From assembly GCA_964393115.1 (NCBI GenBank), contig CAYMST010000218.1:1-7966 (forward strand): a DNA stretch of 7,966 nt, in the 5' to 3' direction. The position numbers were made by a program, and so were the translations under genes. Shown here in pieces: positions 1 to 7,600 of the stretch (within the stretch, counting starts at the first letter, position 1; each line of letters starts with the position of its first letter). The notes beneath the pieces were generated by a model that did no database searches, was not told where the DNA came from, and was given only the letters and a program-made list of their open reading frames with translations. Source of the stretch: CAYMST01 sp964393115 (lineage in GTDB: Bacteria; Bacteroidota; Bacteroidia; Cytophagales; Cyclobacteriaceae).

Positions 1-750
1 AGTGTTAAAAGTACCTGCTGCAGCAACAGCCCTTTTGCCAATGGCGTCTTTTGGTAACTTAAAACCTTTTAAAGTGGACGGTATAATGATAAGGTTACTC
101 AAATTCCCTAAATCTAAATGAAGCTTGACTTGCAAGTACTCCTCGGTTTCTGTCGTTATGCCTGCCAAGATATAAGGAGTGCTTTGATGAAATAATAAAT
201 CTATGTCTGTTGCATTTTTCTGAGCTTTGAGGGCTTCAGAGTCGCGATATAGCTTAACTCTGTTTTTAGCAAAATCGATCTCTATCGGAAACTGATCCAA
301 AAGATCGGCACCAATAATACCATCAATTCGTTTCTTCTTTATATAATTCTGAAATTGTTTAGGAACTCGCCTAAGATCGGTGAGTGCTACGTCAATATTT
401 TCGAGCCTTATCGGTCCCAGTTTTAGATCTATTCTCTTCGTGGGTACCTCTTTTTGACTTTGTAGCGATGCCTTTTTATATTTTGACACGAAGAGCTGGT
501 TCGTTTTTTTATTTGGGAACACCAACGTCTTTTTCGTACCTGTATCTACGATAAATTGTAGTGAGTCCCCGCCGGATTTCAACCTCAAGCGAACAAACCC
601 TTTTGATAAGTCGCTATGTTGCGTATATACTGTCTTTGAACTTGTTTTTTTCCAATAAACGTTTTTCTCATAATTTGACGAACAGCTTTGTAAAGTTATA
701 CCAATAGCCATCGCCATAAAGCACCAAAATACACTAGCCTCATTTTGCAT
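1..750 (-). CDS. Retropepsin-like aspartic protease lipoprotein, C-terminus missing at window edge
   Basis: The minus-strand frame is open from the ATG at 750-748 to the left edge (250 codons, no stop), and an in-frame TAA lies just upstream of this ATG. Residues 7-22 are hydrophobic and are followed by Cys23 in the context LQSC, a plausible lipobox, so the product is probably a lipoprotein. Residues 50-160 fit a retropepsin-like domain: FIVDTG at 66-71 with the catalytic Asp69, and the hydrophobic-glycine motif DGIIGADLL at 143-151. A second half-domain begins at about 190 and carries D213-L-G-N-L-S in the place of a second active-site motif. Known family pattern: Bacteroidota have secreted aspartyl protease-like proteins with two such lobes, often followed by a PDZ domain; any PDZ here would lie outside the window. 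The gene follows the MscS gene by 63 nt on the same strand and may be co-transcribed. Fold assignment is good; actual protease activity and substrate are unknown. Confidence 0.85.
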   Translation of the reverse strand, partial: MQNEASVFWCFMAMAIGITLQSCSSNYEKNVYWKKTSSKTVYTQHSDLSKGFVRLRLKSGGDSLQFIVDTGTKKTLVFPNKKTNQLFVSKYKKASLQSQKEVPTKRIDLKLGPIRLENIDVALTDLRRVPKQFQNYIKKKRIDGIIGADLLDQFPIEIDFAKNRVKLYRDSEALKAQKNATDIDLLFHQSTPYILAGITTETEEYLQVKLHLDLGNLSNLIIIPSTLKGFKLPKDAIGKRAVAAAGTFNT

Positions 751-813
751 TTTTGAATCTTTCTTATAGCCTTAATAATCAGAAGTTGTCTTGACTATAA
801 TACTGGTTTTGGG

Positions 814-2478
814 CTAGTTTCGTTTTGTATAATCGGTCATTTTATCGAAATAGTAGTTTTTCGGTTCATTATAAGCGGGGGACAGCGAACGCTTCTCTGG
901 GAAGTTCTCCATATGCAGTGTCTGGGTGGGAAACGCGAACTCAACTCCTATTTCCCTTGACAGGTCGATTATTTGAATCATTATGTCATGTCTACATTTT
1001 AATTCTTCACCCCAATTAGGTACCTGAAAGAAGATATAAAACATGATATCTAATGATGACGCATTGAAGTCATTAAGGTAAATATGATAATTTGTCTTTA
1101 GGGTGTTTGGATGATTAAGAACAATCTTATTGAGCCCTTCTACAAAGGTTTCAATAAGGTGAGTGGGCGTGCCATAGATGATACCGAGCTTGGTGTAAAA
1201 GCGTCTGTAGTTTCTCAATCCATGATTATCTACTACACTGTCTGCAAGTATGCCATTTGGTACGTATGTTAGGGAGTTTCTAAACGTTCGGATCCGTGTG
1301 GAACGTAGTCCTACTTCCTCAACTGTTCCATCAATAGATCCAGAGGTAATCCAATCGCCAATTTGGAAGGGTTTATCCACAAATATCATTAAGCTACCAA
1401 AGAAGTTTTTAATCGTGTCTTGAGCGGCAAGAGCGAAGGCTAAACCTCCGATGGATAATCCAGTCAGCAATGGCAGAATTGGGATGGCCAATGTGTCTAA
1501 AACGAGAAGGGTGCCAATGAGCACAATAAACGTCTTCAGCGTCTTTCTCAGCAAAGGAACCAATTGGTCATCCAACGAACTTTCGGTTTTGGCAGCAATC
1601 GCTGATAGGTAATATCCGAGAATGTCTACGAGTCGATATAAGATGATCGCGGCGGTAAGCGGTATTGACGCTTTCATGATCAACATTACATACTTGGATA
1701 TAAAAACCGGTAGCTGCAATACAGGGGTGAAAATTAACAGTAGAATCAGTACAATAAATAGGCTTGTCGGTTTAGAAACCGGAATAATATAGGTTTTGCC
1801 AACTTGCTGGTGTCCCAGTCTTGAAATGAGCCTGAGAATAATATTGTTGATGAAATAAAGGGCTGTTCTATGAATTAGGAAGCCGAGAAAAATAAGAATC
1901 AGCATACCAATATACTGCCAGGAATATAGGCCAAATACCTTTTTTGTGCCCATTTTGGGCAGTATCTCCAAGAGCTTATGGGTACCAAACTTAAACAATG
2001 CTCGATGTTCGTCACGAATGGCATTAATGGTGCTGGGAGGATAAAACCAGTGTCCGTTGATCCTTTCTACATATATATTTGGAAGCTTGGCTGATATGGT
2101 AAATCTATTTTTTTGATTACTCAACGAATCGAAGTGATGATTGCTTCGTGGAATCTCTTCTAAGTAGATATAAATACCACTCCCATCAAGAAGCTGTTTT
2201 AATTTAATGGAAGCTTCAATTGCGGCTTTTTTGGTTTTCTCTGTTTGAAAAAAGGATACAGCGGCCTTTTCCGGGTAATAGTTGTCGTCTTGTAGGTAGT
2301 AAAGGTGGTTGTAAATAGTTTGATAGGGTGAATTAAAGGAAGCTATGACAGAGTCTGTCTTTTGCGCCTGACTAGCACTACTGCATAGCAAAAGAAATGC
2401 CGTAAGCATACAGCAAATTGAAGTAGAAAAACCAATAATCACTGTTTTCTTAAATGATTTAATAGTTTTTAGTGTCAT
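814..2478 (-). CDS. MscS-family mechanosensitive ion channel with secreted N-terminal domain
   Basis: This is an inner-membrane channel of the small-conductance mechanosensitive type, which opens under membrane tension to release solutes during hypo-osmotic shock. I chose the ATG at 2478 (554 aa) because it directly precedes a Lys-rich n-region; an in-frame GTG at 2505 would add nine residues. Numbering from this ATG: a Sec signal peptide at 1-38 ending SQA, a soluble, probably periplasmic region at about 40-185, membrane segments near 187-209, 238-261, 265-293 and 313-338, then the pore helix and MscS signature at 339-377. That signature contains AFALAAQDTIKNFFGSL and ends in DKPFQIGDWI. The beta domain follows with GTVEEVGLRSTRIRT and VPNG (about 384-411), then the C-terminal alpha/beta domain. 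The pore, beta and C-terminal regions are intact. The N-terminal region (SPYQTIYNHLYYLQ onward) is of the kind I recall from Bacteroidota MscS homologues; its role is not known. It is transcribed divergently from the M3 peptidase gene. Confidence 0.96.
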   Translation of the reverse strand: MTLKTIKSFKKTVIIGFSTSICCMLTAFLLLCSSASQAQKTDSVIASFNSPYQTIYNHLYYLQDDNYYPEKAAVSFFQTEKTKKAAIEASIKLKQLLDGSGIYIYLEEIPRSNHHFDSLSNQKNRFTISAKLPNIYVERINGHWFYPPSTINAIRDEHRALFKFGTHKLLEILPKMGTKKVFGLYSWQYIGMLILIFLGFLIHRTALYFINNIILRLISRLGHQQVGKTYIIPVSKPTSLFIVLILLLIFTPVLQLPVFISKYVMLIMKASIPLTAAIILYRLVDILGYYLSAIAAKTESSLDDQLVPLLRKTLKTFIVLIGTLLVLDTLAIPILPLLTGLSIGGLAFALAAQDTIKNFFGSLMIFVDKPFQIGDWITSGSIDGTVEEVGLRSTRIRTFRNSLTYVPNGILADSVVDNHGLRNYRRFYTKLGIIYGTPTHLIETFVEGLNKIVLNHPNTLKTNYHIYLNDFNASSLDIMFYIFFQVPNWGEELKCRHDIMIQIIDLSREIGVEFAFPTQTLHMENFPEKRSLSPAYNEPKNYYFDKMTDYTKRN

Positions 2479-2528
2479 TTTTGTCGGTCGTAAATTAATA
2501 GGCACAAATTAATGATTTAGCTGGTCTG

Positions 2529-2561
2529 AAGTCGATGATAGCGGTGGCGCATCATTGATTT
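2529..2561 (+). promoter_or_regulatory. Hairpin in the leader of the M3 peptidase gene
   Basis: Bases 2529-2543 and 2548-2561 form a 14-bp stem closed by the four-base loop GTGG, with one bulged A at 2540. Two of the pairs (2531/2559 and 2534/2556) are G-T, which pair as G-U in plus-strand RNA but would be A-C mismatches in the opposite transcript, so the structure suits the plus-strand leader. It ends 31 nt before the ATG at 2593. There is no run of T after it, so it does not look like an intrinsic terminator. It could be an RNA control element, an mRNA-stabilising 5' structure, or a palindromic protein-binding site. No convincing Bacteroidota promoter (TTG, then TAnnTTTG) was found upstream, so whether the transcript includes it is unproven. 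Confidence 0.35.
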
Positions 2562-2592
2562 AAGAACTAGACTTAACTTAAAAGTAAATAAA

Positions 2593-4653
2593 ATGTCGGA
2601 AGCGCAAAATCCATTGTTAGCTGATTTCAAAACACCCTTTGAAGTACCACCATTTGGTGAGATAAAGAATGAACACTACCTACCTGCTATCGAAGAGGCT
2701 ATTCAAGTTTCTAAGCAGGAAATAGATGAATTGATTAGTAATACGGCAACGCCAAATTTCACTAACACTATTGAAGCCTATGAGCATGGAGGGGCTCTTT
2801 TAGGCCGTATTTCTGCTATACTTTTCAATCTCAATCATGCGGAAACCAACCCAGACTTACAGCAGATTACGATGCAAGCTTCGGTGAAAATGACTGAGTT
2901 TAGTAATGAAGTAAGTCAGAACCCCGATTTATTTAAACGAGTAAAAGAGGTATATGACAAAAAGGAATCACTTGACCTGATGCCAGAACAACATACCTTG
3001 TTGATGAAAACATATAAGTCTTTTGTGAGAAATGGAGCCAATTTAAGCGAAGATAAAAAAGCGATATTCAAAGAGTTAAGTACTGATTTGGCTCAACTTT
3101 CATTGAAGTTCAATGAAAATGTATTAGCTGAAACTAATGCCTACGAACTGGTATTAGAGGATAAAAAAGATCTAGCGGGGTTACCGGATTTTGTTGTCGA
3201 AGCAGCTTCTGAGGCTGCAAAAGCTAAGGACTATGAAGGTAAATGGCTTTTCACGCTTCAAGCTCCAAGTTATATTCCGTTTATGGAAAACGCGGAGAAC
3301 AGATCATTACGCGAGAAGCTTTATAAGGCGTATATGTCCAAAGCGTCAAAAGGAAATGATTTTGACAATCAAGAGATCATCCGTAAAATCATTAAGAATA
3401 GAAGTGAGCTGGCACAATTACTGGGTTATGCGAGTTATGCCGATTACGTATTAGAAGAACGTATGGCCACTTCTTATGACAATGTAAAGGGCTTTTTAGA
3501 AGAACTGAAGGACAAGTCTTACGATAAGGCAAAAGAAGATGTCAAAGAAGTACATGAGTTTGTTCAGTCAAAGGGAGAAGCCTTTGAACTTCAGCGTTGG
3601 GATTGGGCCTTCTATTCGGAGAAGTTGAAAAAGCAAAAGTTTGATATTGATGATGAGGTTTTAAAACCATATTTTCAGTTGGAAAAAGCTCTAGACGGCA
3701 TATTTGAAGTGGCCAATAGACTTTACGGGATTTCATTTAAGAAGAATGAAACCATTCCTGTCTATCATCCTGATGTAATGGCCTATGAGGTACTGGATAA
3801 AAAAGGAGACCATCTTTCTGTCTTCTATGCGGATTTTTTCCCAAGAGAAGGAAAAAGTGGAGGAGCCTGGATGACCAGCTTCAGAGATCAACACATGAGC
3901 GATGGGGTTGATATCCGCCCTGTGGTTTCTATTGTTTGTAATTTTACCAAACCAACAGCTTCTAAGCCTTCCTTATTGACATTCGATGAGGTGAATACGT
4001 TGTATCATGAATTTGGACATGCTTTGCATGGCATGCTATCAAAAGCGATCTATCAAAGTACTTCTGGGACAAGCGTTTTTTGGGATTTTGTTGAGTTACC
4101 CTCTCAGATTATGGAAAACTGGCTCCTTGAAAAAGAATGTCTAGACCTATTTGCGAGACATTATGAAACGGATCAGCCAATTCCTCAGGAGCTTATTGAT
4201 AACATTCGAAATAGTGCTAAGTTTCAGCAGGCATACGCTACGGTTCGCCAGCTAAGTTTTGGTATGCTTGATATGAAGTGGCACACGCTTAATCAAAGTG
4301 ATGTAGAAGAGGGATTCCCGGCATCTATATATGATTTTGAAAGAACAGTTTTTGATCCGTTAGAGTTATTCCCTGTCGTATCTGAAACAATGATGAGTAC
4401 GCAGTTTAGTCATATTTTTGCTGGTGGGTATGGAGCTGGTTATTACAGCTATAAATGGGCAGAGGTACTTGACGCAGATGCCTTTTCACTGTTTAAGGAA
4501 AAAGGAGTGTTTGATCAAGAAACAGCAAATGCTTTCAAAACAAATGTGCTGGAAAAAGGTGGATCTGAGCACCCGATGGACCTTTATGTCCGCTTTAGAG
4601 GTAAAAAACCCACTATAGATGCGCTACTCGAGCGAAGTGGACTGAACGTTTAG
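2593..4653 (+). CDS. M3-family zinc oligopeptidase, Dcp/OpdA-like
   Basis: This cytoplasmic zinc metallopeptidase hydrolyses short peptides, either removing C-terminal dipeptides (Dcp) or cutting internally (oligopeptidase A). The 686-residue length matches the roughly 680 residues of both E. coli relatives. The zinc site is complete: HEFGH at 472-476 gives His472, the catalytic Glu473 and His476, and Glu501 in DFVELPSQ is the third ligand. The substrate-side motif GGYGAGYYSYKW is at 611-622, with Tyr613 and Tyr617 in the usual places, and KSGGAWM precedes the zinc site. The N-terminal 250 residues are the helical M3 half. There is no signal peptide (it begins MSEAQNPLLADF), which supports a cytosolic location. 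The start is preceded by an A-rich stretch without Shine-Dalgarno sequence. By memory the N-terminal two thirds resemble E. coli Dcp more and the C-terminal 190 residues resemble OpdA/PrlC more, so I give no gene symbol. Family assignment is very secure; dipeptidase versus endopeptidase activity is not. Confidence 0.97.
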   Translation: MSEAQNPLLADFKTPFEVPPFGEIKNEHYLPAIEEAIQVSKQEIDELISNTATPNFTNTIEAYEHGGALLGRISAILFNLNHAETNPDLQQITMQASVKMTEFSNEVSQNPDLFKRVKEVYDKKESLDLMPEQHTLLMKTYKSFVRNGANLSEDKKAIFKELSTDLAQLSLKFNENVLAETNAYELVLEDKKDLAGLPDFVVEAASEAAKAKDYEGKWLFTLQAPSYIPFMENAENRSLREKLYKAYMSKASKGNDFDNQEIIRKIIKNRSELAQLLGYASYADYVLEERMATSYDNVKGFLEELKDKSYDKAKEDVKEVHEFVQSKGEAFELQRWDWAFYSEKLKKQKFDIDDEVLKPYFQLEKALDGIFEVANRLYGISFKKNETIPVYHPDVMAYEVLDKKGDHLSVFYADFFPREGKSGGAWMTSFRDQHMSDGVDIRPVVSIVCNFTKPTASKPSLLTFDEVNTLYHEFGHALHGMLSKAIYQSTSGTSVFWDFVELPSQIMENWLLEKECLDLFARHYETDQPIPQELIDNIRNSAKFQQAYATVRQLSFGMLDMKWHTLNQSDVEEGFPASIYDFERTVFDPLELFPVVSETMMSTQFSHIFAGGYGAGYYSYKWAEVLDADAFSLFKEKGVFDQETANAFKTNVLEKGGSEHPMDLYVRFRGKKPTIDALLERSGLNV

Positions 4654-4660
4654 GTTTCGA

Positions 4661-7600
4661 TTATTTTAATAGTATTTTGCGAGCGATATTTTGCGAGGTG
4701 GTATGAATGTTTAATACATAGATACCACCTTGAATGCTTGAAAGGTTGATTCTTTCAGTAGTTTCCGATATATCTAGGACCTGCTTACCTGACAGGTCGG
4801 ATAGAACTATTCTTTTGGTGGTCTCTGGTCTTTTCAGAATCATGGTACGGTTAAGCAATTGGTAGATATCCGCTGCTTTACGCTCAATAGAGGCAATTAT
4901 TGGTGGTTCTATAAAAGCTTGAAAACCCGTACCTGTGGAGTCAATACATCCGCTTTTGGAAACAGAAAGCAGTGAAATCGTATAAGCTCCTACTGTGTCC
5001 ACAGAGAGTATTGGGTTGCTCGAATTATCAAAATATTGACCGTTTATAAGCCATGTCTGCTCTTGAGTAGAAGCGATCGAGGTACTTTGTATGTTGATTT
5101 GACGCGCTATCGTTAAGTCTAATTGATTTGTAGATAGTGATATACTAGGACTGAACGGTAGTAGTCTTATTTCAACCTCTTGTATGGGGCTTTCTAGTAT
5201 GTTTTCGGCATTTGCGACGTAGAGAATCGTATCTCTTGTTATTTGATCGATACTTATTGTTTTTGTTTTTCTAATTCGGTTGTCGCTGTTTTGAGCGTTG
5301 CTGTTATATAATACAAATATTTCGTTGCCAGGAGCTTCATAATAGAAACGTTCGTCCTCGCATACTGAGGTATCTGAAAGTGATGGCGAAGCAGAGGCTG
5401 AAAGTGATACGGATGACGTCAAGTTGCTAACACACCCTGAAAGGCCGGTGACTCTGGCACTCACATTAAAGTTTTCAATATTAGGTGGAAACGAAAAAGT
5501 GCTTTCATTACTCTCAACAGATCCATCAACAGACCACTCAATGGCCTGGACCTGTTCGTCAATAAAGAACAACATAGCATTTTGTGAGACATTAGTGGTG
5601 TCCGCTATATACTCGATATTACTTTCAACTTGATCAATTGATATTTCTACGGATACCGGATTACTCTCAAAACCAGTTTCAACATTCGTTACGTAATAGC
5701 GTATTGGGCTTGTAATAGAAGGCGTTTGCACTTCGGCTCCCTGAGAGAGAAGCGTTTTCAATGCTTGGTCCTGATAGACTCGAAGCATTGTTGAGTTTTG
5801 TGCTGAGATAGTAGTATTGGCACCTTGACATACCGTAACCTCAGTTTCCACGGAAGGTTTAGGGCCTCTTTCAGCGACAATTAACTGAGCAGTTTCACTA
5901 CCTGTACAGCCAAGATTATCTTCCACAGAGATATTAATATCGTAGGTTCCGGTATTGTTATAGGTAATGCTAGGGGATTTAGATGATCCGATAAGGCCGT
6001 TGCCAAAATCCCATGACCACTTGACAGTATTGGAGGTCAGGTCTTCAAATTGAACCCTGTTAAGGGTGTTAGGGTCAAATAATAATGTGTCTGGGCTAAT
6101 GGAAAAGTTAACTACTGGGTCAGTTACCACTACAGACCAGGAATAGATATCGCTTCTTAGGTTACCATTTATAGTCCTAACAAAAAATATGGAATCATCT
6201 GCTAGTACGCCTGTGTTGAACGTATCCGCTAGACTGATAACTGAATCTCCTCGGTAAGAAGATAATATCTCAAATTCTTCATCTTCGCCGATAGAAAGTG
6301 TTATGGGTGTCTCTTCGCAGGTAGTATCACTTTTAAACAAAGGCGGGGTTTGATTAAATTCTGCTAGCCTTTCTCGTGCTCTATTGTAGCCATTCATAAC
6401 CTCTTGCGTAGATTCACCTCCTATGATAGCAAAGGTCACTTTTCTTGATTCATACGGATCTAGATGGTCTATAAATGCCGAAATTACTCCGGCAATATCG
6501 AAGCCACTTTGTGCGGTACCTCTGTCTTGTTGAAGGTTAAGAAAGCACAAATCATATTTACTTTTGTCGTTGAATGATCCACCAGGACTGATTTCCTTAT
6601 TAAGCCTAATACTGTTGAAGTTTATACTATCTCCGGCTATAATTCCGATCCCTACTTTTGCCGATTCACTTTCATCTGACGTAATGCTTAACCCAATTTC
6701 TTCTTGATAAGTAACGAAGTCACTGGATCTATCACCAGAGATATCTAGATCCGACATCAACCCAAACCGCAAAGAATCTACGCCCACGTCAGTATTATTC
6801 GTGATTCGGTAAGAGAGCAACATGATATTGGCATCAGAAGCATCTTCCCAGCCAAGAATGCTCTGTTCTATGAGGTATTTATTAGACGAGCCTTCTTCTT
6901 GATCTTCCGATTTGGTGCCGAATCTTGATGTTATATAGATATCGGCCAAGCTGTTGTCCTGATACCTAACAGGTTGTAAGGTTTCAAAATCTTCGCTTCT
7001 TTGCAGATTATTGACCAGTTCGACGGCGTTATCATAGACTGTATCACTACTAATAGCAAGAATGATACCCATCGAGTGTAATAGCTGTCTAGATTTGTAA
7101 CTAAGTCCATTTCCGTCGAAAGCACCATTTTCATAATACCCTATATCTCCATCGCCTGAAATGGTAGATGATAAGGCTGCTGTCTGAAAGTCTACTCGGT
7201 CCGGAGCTGTATGTATTCGCAGATATTGAAAGTCTCGATAGTTTTCACTTTCGTAATCCAGTCGAATCATGATTCGTTCTTGAGCGGGAGTGTTTTCGTC
7301 GAGCCTAAAACTCAATGGACTCATGGCTGATGTCTGTAACGTGCCTAAAAAATCTATCGAGGTAGATGAGTTTAACGCCGTAAAATAGGGAGATGGTGAG
7401 GAAATAGTAATACTAACGTTTTCTGTAGTGTCTAAATAATTCTTAAGAGTTCCAGTGACCCTTACCTGGTCACCACCGAAAATATTTGTTTCATCATACC
7501 CAATAACACTTTCAGACTCAAGTCTGATAGCCGGTGTTTTCGCGTTTAGAGCATTGAATACATTGAGCCGTCCTTTTCCCATTTGTCCTTCGAACTGGAT

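Noticed and set aside
764..800. Inverted repeat TTATAG/CTATAA between the MscS and protease genes
   Set aside because: It has only 6 bp of A/T-rich stem with a loop of about 25 nt and no T run; this is expected by chance and not a credible terminator.
825..1019. Short open frames of 64-87 codons on the strand opposite to, or out of frame with, the large genes (for example 825-1019 plus, 3191-3454 plus, 3542-3736 minus, 7455-7658 plus)
   Set aside because: All lie wholly inside well-supported genes, show no recognisable protein features and have no start context; they are shadow frames.
2479..2505. In-frame GTG start at 2505 for the MscS gene
   Set aside because: It would only add MPINLRPTK before an ATG that opens a typical signal peptide. 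GTG is the rarer start, and a partial -7-like match, TTAATTTG (minus strand, 2512-2505), overlaps it.
2555..2581. Possible plus-strand promoter: TTG at 2555-2557 and TAACTTAA at 2574-2581
   Set aside because: The -7 match is partial, it would place the transcript start only a few bases before the ATG, and it conflicts with the leader hairpin.
2479..2592. Search for tRNA, small RNA genes, CRISPR repeats, insertion sequences or a defence system, in this gap and elsewhere
   Set aside because: Apart from the leader hairpin, no gap exceeds 114 nt and no terminal repeats, cloverleaf or regularly spaced DNA repeats were seen.
4673..4697. Direct repeat of 11 bp (TATTTTGCGAG) near the end of the S8 gene
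   Set aside because: Both copies lie in the coding sequence for the last residues of the sorting domain, in different reading frames, and there are only two copies.
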